64,000 nucleotides of DNA from Thalassia testudinum (lineage: Eukaryota; Streptophyta; Magnoliopsida; Alismatales; Hydrocharitaceae). How positions within the stretch are numbered: position 1 is the stretch's first letter; every line of letters starts with the position of its first letter. The position numbers and the translations under genes are program-made. Below the pieces are notes generated by a model. That model made no database searches, was not told the origin of the DNA, and saw only the letters and a program-made list of their open reading frames with translations. This document shows, piece after piece, positions 45,331 through 59,399 of the stretch. The stretch lies in contig JAZHRO010000039.1 of assembly GCA_037157565.1 (NCBI GenBank), forward strand, positions 44,950,001-45,014,000, written 5' to 3'.

Positions 45331-48300
45331 ATTACCCGTCCTTGGGCTTTTCTTTTTTATCAATCAATGTACTTTTTTAATCTGTAGCTCTTGGAACAAA
45401 ACTTAAGATTCAAACCTAGGTGTGCATTGCATGTACCCTTCATGTAAATCATCAATATAAGAGTTAAGCTGATTGATTGACCATTTGAGTTGCATCCAAT
45501 GTTTTAAATGTCACTTTTAGCATTATTTCACCATTCTGAGAAAGAAGCACACCAATTGCTCAAGTGGATATCTTGTAAAAGGCACAAAATGGCTCTTTAG
45601 GTTGAAATTTCAGGAAATTAAGATTCTAACAGTTACTGAAAATAATTCCTTATTTAGAATGCGAGTGGCAAGTTGAAAGAGATTTCATGATGATCATGGT
45701 CCTTTTTCCTTAGGTCAGGGTCCCAAGAGTTTAAGCTTGGCTAGGCTGCAACCATGTGAATTTAAGGTGGAAGTGGAGAGAGGGCAATCATACAGAGAAA
45801 CACAGGGTTGTTTGAGGGTATCCAACCCTCACTCACACTATGTTAAGGGATGACTGTGATAAGGAGCTCTCTTACTCTCTTAAAAGATACAAAAAAAAAA
45901 AGAAGATACAAAGTACAAAGATGATTTGAACCTTGATGCCCTTCCTTTGCTGCCATTGATCTCCTTTTATAAGTACATTGAGTGCAGCTTTCAGAGGATC
46001 ACTTGACTTATTTCTTTTGTGATAAGGATGATTTTCTGTTAGATTTGGATGTCATCTAACTGCTAAGGCTCACGATCCAAGGTTGATTTCCCATGTCTGA
46101 GTTGGTTAAGATGCATGCTTCCATATGAGTGACATGACAAGATTGTTAGGAAGCACGACAAAGTTATCAAGAATTGATTAAAGGTAATGACAGGAAATAA
46201 AGAAACACACAAATGAGGCCAGACTTGGGCTGGAATCTGGCCTGATTTTATCATAAGACATCAGGCCATCAGGCGATACTCAACTCTGGAATGATTTCTC
46301 GTCTCAGCTTGGCCTAATCCTCGATATCTTAAACACCATAAAGGTCCAAGGTATCAAGGAGAATGTCCCATGATTTGTGATCATGGACTTATCTTTACTT
46401 GAGAAAATTATGTCAAGAATTCCCAATGGTGCTGTTCCAGCTTGATTTGTGTCTCAGAGATTAGGTCATATCCTATCTGGCTTGATCCTTTGTCCTATGT
46501 TTGTCTTACTTGTTCAATTTCTTAACAATTGTGGAAGTCCATGGGATCATGTGATCTTTCCAGAGTTTTATGATTGTCCACTTGTATATATTTTACGGAA
46601 GAATTTCTAATAGAATCAGAATGCCATTACGACCCAATTCCCTTCTCAGATAGATTTGTACCAGGCTGATCTGATCTCGTGCATCATCTTGGCTTATTTC
46701 CTTAAACTCTTCGGTTACGTGGGTGCTTAAGGAGTTGAGAGGATTGCCCATGGAGTCACGACCATGGTAAAATCAATATATTTGAGGCTTAACTTAGGAA
46801 TCCTCACCCTTACACTTTGTCGCCCTCAGCGATCAGGCTGGATGGAGACATTTCAGGGGTCTCTCCCCTTTTGATTCAAGAATCTCTTTTGTAAATCCCT
46901 TATATATTATCCAGCATTAAATGCATGTTGTTTTTGGCTGATTATTCAATGCATTCCGTAGTGGATCCATCAAGCTAACCTTATTGTTCTCTATCGTCAG
47001 CCTCGATGGTATGACCCAGAGGCCCATTAACCACTGGATCTTTAGGCTCCTTGCCTCTTAAACCCATATACATATCACATGTACAGTGCTCAGGGCACAT
47101 GATCTTTGACATGTTTATGTATAATAATGAGATTAATAAAGCATTTTCAAGAGAGATATATTACCAAGACTGCCATTTACTAAATCCATGAATTATGGTT
47201 CATTATCCTTAATAGACTGACAAGCTCAGTCCCTCCACTTTGGCAGTTGTTCGTGCTAATTATTGCATGTAATATATTCACTGTGGTTTTCCTAACTCAT
47301 AAAGGAATAAATATCACTGTAATATTGGACATGTTGTTAGTATGCATCATTTTAACATATGCAAGCACTCAAGATGAGGAAATGTGTTTTGGTTGTTGAA
47401 CCTATTCACTTTTGATGATGGTTGACCAGCTTTCGAGCCATGTATGATTGGTGTTGATCCTGGTCGTCATGGCATGGGTTGAATTGTTGCGTATACTACA
47501 TAAAAGGAAAATAATTTAGAAATATACTAGTAATACCTTGTCTAAACCTATGTGCATATGTTTATGTGCCTATGATGCCTTCACAATCACTTTCACAGGT
47601 CACAACCACAATAGACATAGGTATCTGGAAGACTTGGACACAGAAAATATTGTAGGAATATACTAGTACCAAAATAGCAGCTCTCCTCTTGAGATTGGAC
47701 CCACCGGCCACTGGGCACTGGGGGAAGCATGGTTAGGGTCATGGGCTAGTATAATGAGAACTGTTATAAAACTCAATGATATATTACATAAAAATTGAAT
47801 CAACCAAGTTAAGATACCATATTAATTCCCTCAACTCATCCATGGGCATTGAACTATATGCATAATCTTCACCTCCATAATATTTTGTCTGTCTCTTACT
47901 CCATTGCCCATGGCTCTAGTAGTGTTGCCAGACTTATTATCCATGGAAATTTTATATTCCATCCTAAGTATTCTTGACCTTACATCTAAATAATGTTGGC
48001 TTGGCCCTGTTTTGTATCCCCTTAGCATTTGGATTGTATGCCTGCACAACAATACTAGACACAGAACATTCTACCATTACTCTGAAAGGTAAAATTTAAC
48101 TGTATTATAAAGTAGTAGTGGTTACAAGATCCCTTGAAATGGGTAAGATAGGGCGTCTGTTGGCTGCATACCATTGTGGGGTTTTGTCAATTTTTGTTAT
48201 TTTATATTTTGTGGAGGGTTTCATTGTAATTTGTCGATTTTCCTTTTTTTTAACAGAATCCTCTTTCCTTTTTTTTTTTCCTAGAATGCCATTTGCAAAT
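45331..48300. other. intronic or intergenic sequence, unclassified
   Basis: No gene. From about 46060 to 47060 the text is enriched in short motifs such as CTGGCCTGAT, ATCAGGC and GGCTTGATC in both orientations and has an LTR-like feel, but no paired ends were found. No further DPE1 exon was recognised. Confidence 0.45.
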
Positions 48301-49139
48301 TGGATTCCAACTAGAGGTTTTCCATTTTGAAAGGCATTTCCCTCCCTATGTATAGCATTGAAGTTTGAAAATGAAATTATCACCCCTCTCAATCTCCCCT
48401 CCCCTTTGTCAAGTTCACATGCCTTCTCCCCTAGACACCCCTTGCTTTCTTCGCAACCTCACCTTCCCGATCTTTTCCTTTCTCCCCTCTCCAAGATACT
48501 CTACCCACAAAAAACCCTCAACCACTACCATCTTCCCCTTACGCACTACCTTCATCCACCACCACCCCTCTCTTCTTATCTCTTCACATAGTCCCGCCGC
48601 CTCTGACCTTCATTCCTATTCCATTGCCTATCGCACTGCGACAGCCCATAGCGTTGACCTACCACCACTGGACTCTCTAGCATGCACCCCTCCCCTTCAT
48701 GTGGCATCGATCACCATTGCCAGCTGGCCACATCATTGCCTGTAGATCTCCATGCCAACTCCCTTTCACCAGCATTGACGAGTATCACCTTATCGCTCTT
48801 TATCCCCATCTATCGTTGCAACTTCACCTACATCAGGCTTCCTGTCAACACCCTATGGTAGCACGCCACCACTTGTCCGACCCTACACGCTCTTTTCCAT
48901 GGCCCCTATGCCCAACATTGGCACCATTTAATTGCATTGATTCCATGCTCCCTGTTGTTAATGCTAAAGACATGTGAGTCCAAGGGTTGCTCACAGATTG
49001 ATTCTTATCATATATCTCTATTGAAGGCTAACTGGTTGCATTTAATTTTCAAATATTTCACCAAGACTTTGGACTAATATTATATTTAAATATATTTCAA
49101 GATTGGGATAGCAAATTTGATCTCTTAGGCTACGTTTGA
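48301..49139 (+). other. C/T-rich low-complexity region before the LINE
   Basis: Strongly pyrimidine-rich from about 48380 to 48740, with open frames in several registers that carry only Pro/Ser/His-rich text. It may be the 5' leader of the LINE that follows, or another repeat. Confidence 0.4.
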
Positions 49140-49199
49140 ATATGATTTAAGTTTTAACTTTGGGTAAATTTTAAGAGGGGTTAGGGGAAGGGCAGAGAA

Positions 49200-49484
49200 A
49201 TGAGGGAGTACAAGGTGCCGAGCGGGAGCGACGGGGGTTGGACGATTGTCAACCATCGGAGAGTGAAGAAGGGAAAGCTAGAGAGGCCACGATGCTTCAA
49301 ATGCCTGGGGATGGGGCACGTGGCGAGGGAGTGTCGGGACCCTCTTCGGTGCCTGCAGTACAATGCTATTGGTCACTGTAGAGGGAGATGCCGATGGGGG
49401 AAAGAGTCAAGGGGGGAGGAGGTGCCTTTGAACCCACCCTCCCCCCCAGTTGGTGCACCTCTGGTGGAGGTCACTGCTCCCTAG
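49200..49484 (+). pseudogene. LINE ORF1-like zinc-knuckle segment
   Basis: A 94-residue frame with a CCHC knuckle at about residues 32-45 and a decayed second one at about 52-65, as in ORF1 nucleic-acid-binding proteins of plant LINEs. Sequence downstream to about 50030 is probably the rest of ORF1 but is broken. Inferred to bind LINE RNA when intact. Confidence 0.6.
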
Positions 49485-52389
49485 TCTGTTCAGTTGAGGC
49501 CGTTGGAGGTGGAGCTTGCGGAGGCTCTAATGGGAGAGGTTCTGCAGGGGAAGACTACTGTAGTGGAGGTGAAGAAGGGGATGCAGGTTCTTTTGGGACT
49601 TGAAGTTGCTTTAAAGGTGGCGTACTTGGGCCTTAACAAGTTTCTCCTCTTTGGTTTAGGTCGTGAGATGGCGAAGCGACTGGTGTTCAAGGTCTCATGG
49701 ATTTGTGTTGCATTCGTACAATGGCGGTGGCCTTCTGCTTTTGATGGAGAACATTTGAGCAGCCACCATGGAAGGAGGAGGTTGAGCTAGCGATCAAAGG
49801 AATTCCTATCCACCTAAGGATGACGGAAGTCATGGAGGTGGTAGTGGCACCTTTTGCATTAGTTAAGTCTTGTTGTGGGCTTGGCCTTGTTGAAGGCGAT
49901 CTGTCGGAGTTGAGAGCCACCTTATTCTTGATCCTAGGCACGGATTTGGTGTGTAAACTCACCCTATGCCTCAGTGGAACATGTTGAGTTGTGATTGTTG
50001 AGGCGAAACCGAAGTTCAGGACGACTTACTCTTAGGCACTATGTGGGCCTGACTGAGTTGCGACGACCGGGGGCAACGAGGAGGGAGGCAGCGCCACCAG
50101 GGTGCCAACGAGGCACGTTTGAAAGGTCAAGGGACATGCTGGCGATCTTGGGGATGGCATGAAGAATGTGGCGGTGATTGCAAAACTTGACTTTTCGAGG
50201 ATTCATGGCATTGATTGCAAAGATATTTCCATTGCGCCTGATGATCTCACCATTAATAGCGATTTGAGAGGCATTATGTTGGGCCGCTCTCGTAGCACGT
50301 CCTAGTACTCTACATAGGGGGAGACTGGATCCTTTTACGTATCTGGGTTCGATATGCCTCCATCTAAGCCCCCTGATTTGCCTCGAGCCCTTCTCCCCTC
50401 TCCCTCTCAATCTCCTTCCGCCTTTGTTGTGGGTCTTGCTTATGACATTTCGACCCCACCGATCGATGGGGTCAACGTGGGGATTGCTACATCGACCGAA
50501 GAAGCTACGTAGACCATCCACATGGGAGATTACACAGGGGAGGCATTGCCCCTGATCCTTGCATAATGGAGATTGAAGCAAGCCCCTTGACTGTAGCTGA
50601 AGTATCGTCCACAGTATGCCTTCAAAGCAAAGTCGAAGGCTAAGTCCTTCAATTTGAAGAGGTGTTCAACATCGACAAAGTCACTAGACGAAGCTACGGT
50701 TTTTGGGACAAAGTTTGAAGGTCTAACCGCTGGAGGTGTGCATGATGGTAATGAGTGACAAGTGGCAAGGGATTATGACCTTCCTTCTTTGTCTACAGGC
50801 AGTGATGATGAAGATACAGCTGAGCGAGCATTTATTGTGGACGTGGTTGGTTTTAAGCTTGCGCTGGGGTGGCTATGCTATGGTCCAATGACAAAAGTTC
50901 TTTCTTGAAATGTGGGGCCTCAACAACCCCTCCAGGCGGGTAGTGCTACAAGCATACATTTGATCGTGGGGACCTGCCATGGTTTTGCTACAAGAGACCA
51001 AGCTAGAGCAACGTAGACACCATATTTGGGGGGAGATCGGTGGAGGTTGTGTGGAGGGTTTTTGTGCCCTTAATGCAGTCGGCAGATCTGGTGGGATCTT
51101 GGTGGGGTGGTCGGAGGATGAGTTCAGCGTTGAAGACTCAATTCTTGGCTCCCATGTGCTGATAGTATAGCTATTAAGAAGAAGGGATAATTTGAAGATG
51201 TTTGTGTCTGCGGTTTATGGACCAACTAAGGAAGGTGCTCGCTCTCAACTATGGATGGATCTTAACCAAATGGCTGAGAAATGTTAGGGATGTCCTTGGC
51301 TCTTAGGGTTTGACTTCAACATAACTCTTCATGCTGAGGATAGACGGAGTGAAAAAGGTGGAAGAGATCGAGGCTTAGTAGCTTTCGTTGAGTTTATTTC
51401 CTTGCATGGTCTTTTGGACCTCTTGCCCAGCTTGTGTACGTACACCTAGAGGAATAATGTGAGGCAGATGTCCCGCATTGATTGATTTTTGCCAATGTCG
51501 AGATGGCGGAGATGATGCCACTTGCTGATGTGTGTCCTTTAGGGAGGCCATTTTCCAACCACACTCCATTGATGTGGCAGTCGATGAGGAGCGCCACTTT
51601 GAAACCTACTGCAAGTTTGACAGAGCTTGGCTTTTGGAAGAATGGTTTAAGGAGCGAGTGCAGGAGAAATGGAGATCCTTCTAGATAGTTGGATCAGCAG
51701 CAGCTCCTTTACAATATAAGTTACGAGAGCTACGATCTTCTCTAAGGATGCACAGAAAACAAATAAGGGAAGAAAGAAACAGGAAAAAGAACACTGCCTT
51801 AGTGGAGATTGCATGATTGGATAGGAAGGAAGACATAGGGACCTTCTCAGAGGTGGACCGCTCAGCCAAGTTGACTTACAGACAATGCAAGCGGAAGACA
51901 AAAAAATGGAGGCTGGGTGGAAGGGCAAATCTTGACAGAAATGGCTTAAAGGAGATTCTAACACATTTTCACATGATGGCCTCGGGGAGGTGAAGAAGGA
52001 ATTGGATAGGCAAAATGAGGATCGATGACATTGACTATGAGAGTAGGGAGGCAATTGGTAAAGCGGCTACAGATTACTTTAGGGATTTCACAGGGATGGG
52101 GAGGATGGGGAGTTGGAGGTGGTCTGGTTCAGATGTCCCTTTTCTCTCTAAGGGGCAGGCGACGGATCTTATTGGGAAGTTCATTGAAGATGAGGTTAAG
52201 TAGGCCATTTGGGGGTTGAATGTAGATGCTTGACCTAAACTTGATGGCTTCCTGGTCCATTTCTATAAGGAATTTGGGTTGCTTCTAAAGGAAGACGCGA
52301 TGCAAGTGGTTAGTGAGTTTGCAATGGGAAATTAGGGGTTTAATAGGATCAACAAATTTTATATGTTTTTACTCCTCAAGAAGGAGGGG

Positions 52390-53718
52390 TGATGTAAACA
52401 CATTTACACTACTTAAAATGTCTATTTATGCATGTTCTTAAGCATAGGATTGAATTTAATGATATAAATATTGCATAACATGCATCATCTTGCATTTAGA
52501 GTAGTTTGAATAAAATGGAGGTTAATTGTCTCCTTTTATGTGCTTAGACAGGGCAAACATTTTGTCGGGACCTTGGATCAAAGATCCAACTGTATGGATG
52601 TGATCAGGGCGACGATTGGAGTTCAACGACTCCAAGATCGTCCTAATCAGGCATCCGTAACATCAGATAGTGACTGGGGAACCCTAGAAGATCAAGGGCC
52701 AGGATGGTGAAAATCCGCACTTCAGATGACAAATCCGACCGCACGGATGAATTCGGATCGATGATCGCAGCCCAATGACACAAAAATCGAGTCAATCCGA
52801 CATCCGTGGCACCATCTACAACTTCCAGAAGATGGACTGCCAAGATAACGCTACGTGGCGCCATCTCAGCCGCCCAAACGTTCGCTTCATCTTGTGAAGG
52901 CCCCGCGCCTGATCGCTGTCCGCCGTTGGATCTTAATCCAACGGCTGTGGGCGCTTGCATTTAAAAACGTCCGCTCGACCATCCGCGCCCCATATCGCAG
53001 TGGTCGAGCGCGCTATCGCGAGCGCGGGTTCGAGCCGTGGAGAGGGACTGGAAGGCGCGGCGATTGGGCGCGGGTGGAGCATCAGATGGAGATCGAAGGG
53101 CCGTGTGCGCCCGATAGCGTCGACGCGCGATTGGATGCGCAATCGGACGCGCAACGGGATGCTTCTTACGAGATAAAGTCCAATTTTCGTTTCCCTTCGA
53201 AAGTGGATCCTGCGACGACGACGGTGTGCTGCTCCGTTCCCGTTCTTCTGCTTCGTCCTCCTTCGTCCAGCTTCGTTCTCCTTCGTCCAAGCGTCGTCCC
53301 GTCCGGCTCGTCCTTCAAGCAATCGCCGAGGAGGATAACTTCTCTCTTCCATTCTTATTTACAATTTTTCTAGTGTAGAATTTTCCTGCTTTATAGTGTA
53401 ATTGATTTTCCGCTTTCTAGTGTAACTTTTATCTAATTTGATTATATAAACAATTAAAATATTGAATGCAAGTTCTCTTTCTCTCTCTCTTTCTTTTAGT
53501 CTGATAGCTCCATTGTAATTATATCGCCTTGCTTGTCAAAAATCCTAAAAAAAATATAATTGCGAATATAGATCAACGTAGCCTCCCTGCGTTCGACCCG
53601 AAATTCTTTTCGGTATAAATTTTTATTTGTTGAACATGAATTCTTCACTTTCGAACTACAACGACAGGTTTTTCAAAATCAAACACGTAAGCGTAGCGAT
53701 TCGCAAAATCGTTTTACA
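52390..53718 (+). repeat. 5' LTR of the Athila-like element, with promoter deletion
   Basis: Begins TGATGTAAACAC and ends CGTTTTACA. It is 1329 bp, against 1674 bp for the 3' LTR. Alignment by eye shows that the segment equivalent to about 62738-63073 is missing at position 53154. This segment contains the TATA box and two perfect palindromes. Confidence 0.88.
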
Positions 53719-55056
53719 TTTTGGAGCCGTTGCTGGGGAGGCAACGATTTTCGATATTTTCTTCGGATTTCTTGCACTTTATTTGTTTTCTAACTAGCTT
53801 TCTCTTGTGTCTATTGTTTTGCAGAGACCTCTATCAAGGAATCAACAAGCGGTAGACTGGAGTAAAGTGCAGTTGAAGACAACTGTAAGTGCTCTTCCAT
53901 TCTTTCCCCCTTCATAGATTTCATTCGCTATATTAAATCCAAATCCCAATTAACCTAGGTGTTTGCATAAATCCTAGGAATAGTTTGGTTGTTTGGATTT
54001 TCACTCACTTTCATTCCACCCTCATACATATAAAAATAAAAAAATAAAAAGATAATCTTGTGGGGTAATTTTCAACAAACGCACAACACACACCCACATT
54101 TAAGGCACTTGATCAACTTGATTTGTTTTCTACTCAATCAGGTTCTGATCTGTGGAACCGGTACACTCAAAGCAACACATAACAGAGTAGAAATCATTCT
54201 AGGTTAATCATCTTTGAGTGCCTAACTTAGTGGTGCATTTGTGGCCAGTTGTTTTAGTTGTTTGGGCTGCACCACTTTATTTTAAAATCAACTCATCAAG
54301 TAGCTCCTCCTTAGGGTTTTCAATCCAGGTATATTCCAGGCCCTCCACTTTCTTTCTGATTTTAAAGGAAAACAATCTTCACCCGTGTTTTACAACTTGG
54401 TTTGCTTAGAAACTTGATTGCAATTCATCTAATTTGAAACCCTAAAAGTTACTTAAGCAAGATTTGAACACTAAAATTCACACATTATCAATAATCTTGC
54501 TTGAAAATCCTGGTTGTGCACGCACTTACACAAATCTCAATCAATCATTAAGGGCACAACCCATTGTAAGGGCCCATCACATTTCATAAGCACCACAATC
54601 CCAGGCCTTAATAAAATTAAGTAGACGTTGGCCTTAAGGTTTGATTCGCTCTTCAGGGCTTAGTCTGAGATTATTTTTGATTAGCCTACTTGTACTGATT
54701 AATCTGATGTCTAACTAGGGGAGCAGAGTCAAACGATCGCGGCTGGGGGGTACACTAGGAACTGGAGGCGAAAGCCAAAGGAAGAGCCTTCTCCCCAGTC
54801 CCTCCTAACTGGTTGGATTAAACAGACATAAGTAGAGTAAATCACTTCCAGTCTTAAGGCTGGTTTTGGGAGTCAGTAGATCCTTAGGCTTCCCCACTTA
54901 AGGACAGCTTTGTTTTGTTGTGCTGCAGGGTCCCTATCCCAAGTCCTTCCGACCTTCTCCTAGTTTATGCTGGGAAGACGGTCATTGAATCCCCGATTGG
55001 AAGGACCATTAGAACATTCTAGGAGGTGCAATTTAGATTTTGGTCAATTTGATCCC
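53719..55056 (+). other. 5' leader of the Athila-like element
   Basis: About 1.3 kb between the primer site and gag with no domain. Long leaders are usual in this lineage. Confidence 0.7.
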
Positions 55057-56965
55057 ATGGTCGAACAACAGCCTCCTCTGCTTGAAAATCCACAGGAAGA
55101 ATTTCGAAGGTAGCTGGAACAAATGCAGAGAATGCAGGAATGGTTCCAGAGAATGCAGGGCGCTCAGCCCTTAAAGGATTTTTATGATCCTTCGAATTAT
55201 GGGCGTCCAGATTCCAGCCGGTGACATAGAAATCAAGCCCCAGGTGTTAAGCCTGATTAAACATTATCATGGGCTTGGCTCCGAAGATCCGTTTCAGCAC
55301 TTGGAGGATTTGACCACTTTGGTCTAGACCACCAAAGCTCGAAACGTTAACAAGGAGCAAATGATCATGAGGCTCTTCCCCACTCTCTTAGGGATAAAGC
55401 CGCGCATTGGTATAGGACAAGAGGAAGACCAATTACAACTTGGAATGAGTTGAAATCGGCCTTTCTGAAGAAATTCTTCCCAGTCGGTCGTACCAATGCT
55501 TTGAGACGGGCAATCACTACCTTTACCCAGCGGCCGGGGGAGCAGTTTCATGTGGCCTGGGAGCGATTCCAGGACTTATTGCGGAGGTGTCCACACGAGG
55601 TGTCAAAATGGCAACTCGTGCAGATCTTCTGTCATGGGTTGAATGAGCAACTCAGAAACCATGTGGATGCTTCTTGCTGAGGCAATTTTCTCAATAAAGA
55701 TGCAGATAGTGCACATGATTTATTTGAGGAAATGAGTGAGAATTCAATTAATCATGCCTCCATGGATACTTTTAACCGGTCCCAGCAACCCAGATCAAAT
55801 GTCAATGAAGTCTGTCTCTCATTCATTTGATATGGAATTGATTTGTAATAAACTTGATAAGGTGGACTTGGTTGCTAAAAGAATGGAAGAGTGGATGGCT
55901 GGCAATTCTATGAACAACTCTCAATCCACTCAATCCCAAAATTTGGGATTCCATTCCTCACGAGCTCCTTCTGGACGGGAGTTCGTGAATCAACTCGATG
56001 CGACTCAATCTATGTGTCAGCATTTCTCGGAACCCCATGGGTTTCCAACTGGGGCCTTTGATCCCAATTTTTCTGATCCTTCCCTTTCTTTCTCTCCATC
56101 CTCACCCTATGAGGATGTCTGTGCTGTACAAGAGAATGTTAGATCCAACCCCTACTCGAATGCCTATAATCCAGGTTGGAGAAACCACCCTAACTTCTCT
56201 TGGAAAAATCCGGGGCAACAGACCCAATTCCGACCCAGCAACTATGCTCCGCAACGACCAATGGGTCAGGGTTAAGTATATACTCAGTTGCCTCCAAATC
56301 AGGTCAATCAGCCAGCTTGGAATGCCTGTCAACCCGTAGGGCAGGCTGATTTGAACCGTCAAATGGTAGAGATGCAAGGATCTATGCTTCAGCTCATGCA
56401 GCAAATGAAAAACTCGCTGGACAACTTGCAATCCGAGCTCATTGCTAACTCTCGTCAACCCGGATCTCTACCTTCCCAACCCGCGAAACATTATAAATTC
56501 GGGCAATCAAGCCCAAGGGTACGGAAATCAGAGGGACCCGCACGCACATGCTCAGGTGGTTGAGCAGAGTTCCTCATCTTCTTCTGCAAATCAACAATTC
56601 ATGGTCAATCAAGCCTCTCCAATCTTTCCTAACCCTCCGCAAGACCCAAATTCTTACGCTTCTGCAAATTCTGTCACTTTGAGGAGTGGTAAGAAGACTC
56701 AGGATCCACAACCACACTATTCTGATCTTTTGAATCCAGAAGAATCTGAGGAGAGAGAGGAGAATTCTAGAGGAGAAATAAAGGGTCAAGAACTTGATTC
56801 CAAAGATCTGACTCATGTTCCTTTTCCTGAAGCCTTAGCCAAAGCAAAGAAGAAGTCTGTTGATAGCAGTGAGGAGCTTCTGAATTTATTTAAGAATGTT
56901 GAGATCAATATTCCACTCCTTGATGCTATCAAGCACATACCGGCTTACGCAAAATTTTTAAAGTA
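55057..56965 (+). pseudogene. Athila-like gag pseudogene
   Basis: The Retrotrans_gag core is at about 55445-55680: FPVGRTNALRRAITTFTQRP, then GEQFHVAWERFQDLLRRCP and WQLVQIFCHGLNEQLRNHVD, ending in a stop. The N-terminal part (55057-55440) has several stops. The C-terminal part (55740-56965) is spread over shifting frames, Gln/Asn/Pro-rich, and ends with FKNVEINIPLLDAIKHIPAY, the conserved link to protease in Athila-type elements. No zinc knuckle was seen, which is common in Athila gag. Capsid role is by family. Confidence 0.8.
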
Positions 56966-57758
56966 ATTATGTACACAAAAGCGTAAGTCGAGAGAATTTG
57001 TTTCGAGGAAGGTGGTACTCTCCGAGCAGGCTAGCTCTGTTATCCTGCACTACCTCCCTCAGAAAAAGAGAGATCCTGGTGCTCCTTTGATTTCTTGCGT
57101 TATCGGAGATTACACATTTGATAGAACACTTTTGGATCTTGGTGCATCCATCAACCTAATTCCGACTTCTCTTTATGAGAAGTTTGGGTTAGGTGAATTT
57201 CGGCCAACTTCAGTAATGCTACAATTAGCAGACCGTTCGGTCACAAACCCGCGATGCGTTATTGAAGATGTTATAGTTAAGGTCAAGGATTTCTATTTTC
57301 TTGTAGATTTCCTTGTCCTTGACATGGATGTATCAGATAATCTGAGGAACACGCCCATCATTCTGGGGCGTCCGTTCCTAGCTACCGCAAAGGCCAATAT
57401 TAATTGTGAAAGCGGTAGCATGGAAATCGCCTTTGAGGACCAACGAATGAAATTGGATATTTTTAAGGCGATTAACAAATTTGATGATTGTGGATTTATT
57501 GAGGAACTTGATGAGGATAATGTTAATATTGAAACTTGTTTGACAGTTTCTTCAATTGAAAGTTCCTCTTTGGTTAATGAATTTGACCCGCAACCCTTTG
57601 ACCTGACATCTTCGGAAGAGGTTACTGATTTTGTTCACTCAAAACCTCTTCCTCTTGTTGAATCTTCAGCATCTACCCTACCATCAATCAATACCCCACC
57701 CCAGCTTGAATTGAAACCATTGCCCGAGAATTTAAAATATCAATTTTTAGGACCGTAG
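56966..57758 (+). pseudogene. Athila-like aspartic protease region
   Basis: A 248-residue frame from 57012 carries the protease block: RTLLDLGASINLIPTSLYEK (active-site D-x-GAS), then MLQLADRS, CVIEDVIVKV and ILGRPFLATA. The frame is uninterrupted to 57758, where a TAG closes it just before RT. As a family, retroviral-type protease cuts the gag-pol polyprotein. This is the best-kept part of the element with the RT. Confidence 0.85.
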
Positions 57759-59340
57759 AATACGCTCCATGTGATTATTAGTGCTAAATTGACAAAGGAG
57801 CAAGAGATTAAATTGATTAAGGTCCTAAAGGAACATAAGGAGGTAATTGGTTGGACGATTCATGACCTCAGGGGGATCGAGCCATCTTACTGTAATCATA
57901 GAATATTTTTGGAAGATGGATCCCGCCCTTCTCGCCAGATGTAGAGGAGATTGAATCCAAATATGCGAGAAGTGGTCAAAAAGGAAATTAAGTGGCTCGA
58001 TGCAGGAATTATTTATCCAATCTCTGACAGTCCCTGGGTAAGTCCCGTTCAGATTGTTCCAAAAAAAGTTGGGATTACTGTTGTAACTAATGAGAGGTGA
58101 ATTTGTCACAACTCGTTCAGCTTCCTCTTGGAGAGTTTGTGTTGATTACAGGAAGCTGAACACAGCCACTAAAAAGGATCATTTTCCCCTACCCTTCATT
58201 GATCAAATCTTGGAAAAATTAGCTGGGCAGAAGCACTTCTATTTTCTTGATGGCTACTCGGGATACAACCAAGTTCCTATCCATCCCGAGGATCAGGAAA
58301 AAACTACTTTCACCTGTCCCTACGGAACCTTTGCTTTTCGTAGGATGTCTTTTGGGTTATGCAATGCACCTGTGACTTTTCAAAGGTATATGCTAGCCAT
58401 ATTTTCCGACATGGTGGGAGAGTTTATGGAAGTCTTCATGGATGATTTCTCTGTTTTCGGAGAATCATTTGACTCTTGTTTGACTAATTTAGAAATGATT
58501 CTTAAGCGATGTATCAAGACACGACTGGTCCTTAGCTGGGAAAAGAGTCATTTCATGACCCAAGAAGGCATCATTTTGGGTGATGTAATCTCTGAACGAG
58601 GAATTGTAGTAGACAAAGCTAAGGTTGATGCTATCGCTAAACTTTCTCCCACATCTGTTAAACAAATCAGATCATTTCTTGGCCATGTGGGATTTTATCG
58701 AAGATTCATCAAGGATTTCTCGAAGGTTACTCATCCTTTGAGCAATCTTCTTGCCAAAGAAACGCCGTTTGTTTTTGACGAATCATGCCGAAAGGCATTT
58801 GATTTTCTGAAAACGACAATCACCTGTGCTCCAATTTTGCAACCACCAATTTGGACAGCTCCTTTTGAGATCATGACCGACGCTTCTGATTACGCGGTCG
58901 GGGCTGTCCTGGGTCAGAAAATTGATCGAAAGCTCTCTGTCATTTACTACGCTAGTAAAACTCTGGATGAAGCCCAGAGGAATTACACTGTTACTGAAAT
59001 GGAATTACTAGCTGTAGTATTTACGTTGGAAAAATTCATGGCTTATCTCTTGGGGTCTCATGTTATTGTTTATACCGACCACTCGGCCTTGAGACATCTC
59101 TTGGCTAAAAAGGATGCTAAACCCCGACTTATTCGTTGGATTCTTGTTCTTCAAGAATTTGATCTTGAAATCAAGGATAAAGTCGGGATGCAAAATGTGG
59201 TAGCGGATCATTTGTCGAGACTCCTAGGTGATTCTTCTTGTCTGGACATTCCGATTGCTGACACTTTTCCGGACGAAACCATTCTTACAGTTTTAGGTGT
59301 CCACACCCCATGGTTTGCTGACATTGTTAACTATTTGGCC
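57759..59340 (+). pseudogene. Athila-like reverse transcriptase and RNase H
   Basis: RT starts near 57765 (VIISAKLTKEQEIKLIKVL) and has a stop at about 57942 and a small deletion with frame change near 58095. From 58090 one frame of 496 codons continues: [50 protein letters not shown], catalytic FMDD at about 58437, [16 protein letters not shown]. RNase H follows with [27 protein letters not shown] and VYTDHSAL near 59070. All catalytic motifs of RT are visible, but the start of the domain is out of frame. Confidence 0.9.
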
Positions 59341-59399
59341 GTTGGTCAAATTCCCCAGGATTGGACCAAGCAACAACGGGATAGACTCAAATCTGTGGC

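Noticed and set aside
47400..47480. A possible further DPE1 exon after exon 5
   Set aside because: The text does not match the next GH77 block, and no splice-flanked frame continues from the phase-1 end of exon 5.
48358..48977. Pro/Ser/His-rich open frames
   Set aside because: Several registers are open at once in pyrimidine-rich DNA; no domain or splice context supports coding.
52855..53373. A 172-codon frame in the 5' LTR and similar frames at 62219-63318
   Set aside because: They lie within the LTRs, occur in both copies with different breaks, and carry only low-complexity text.
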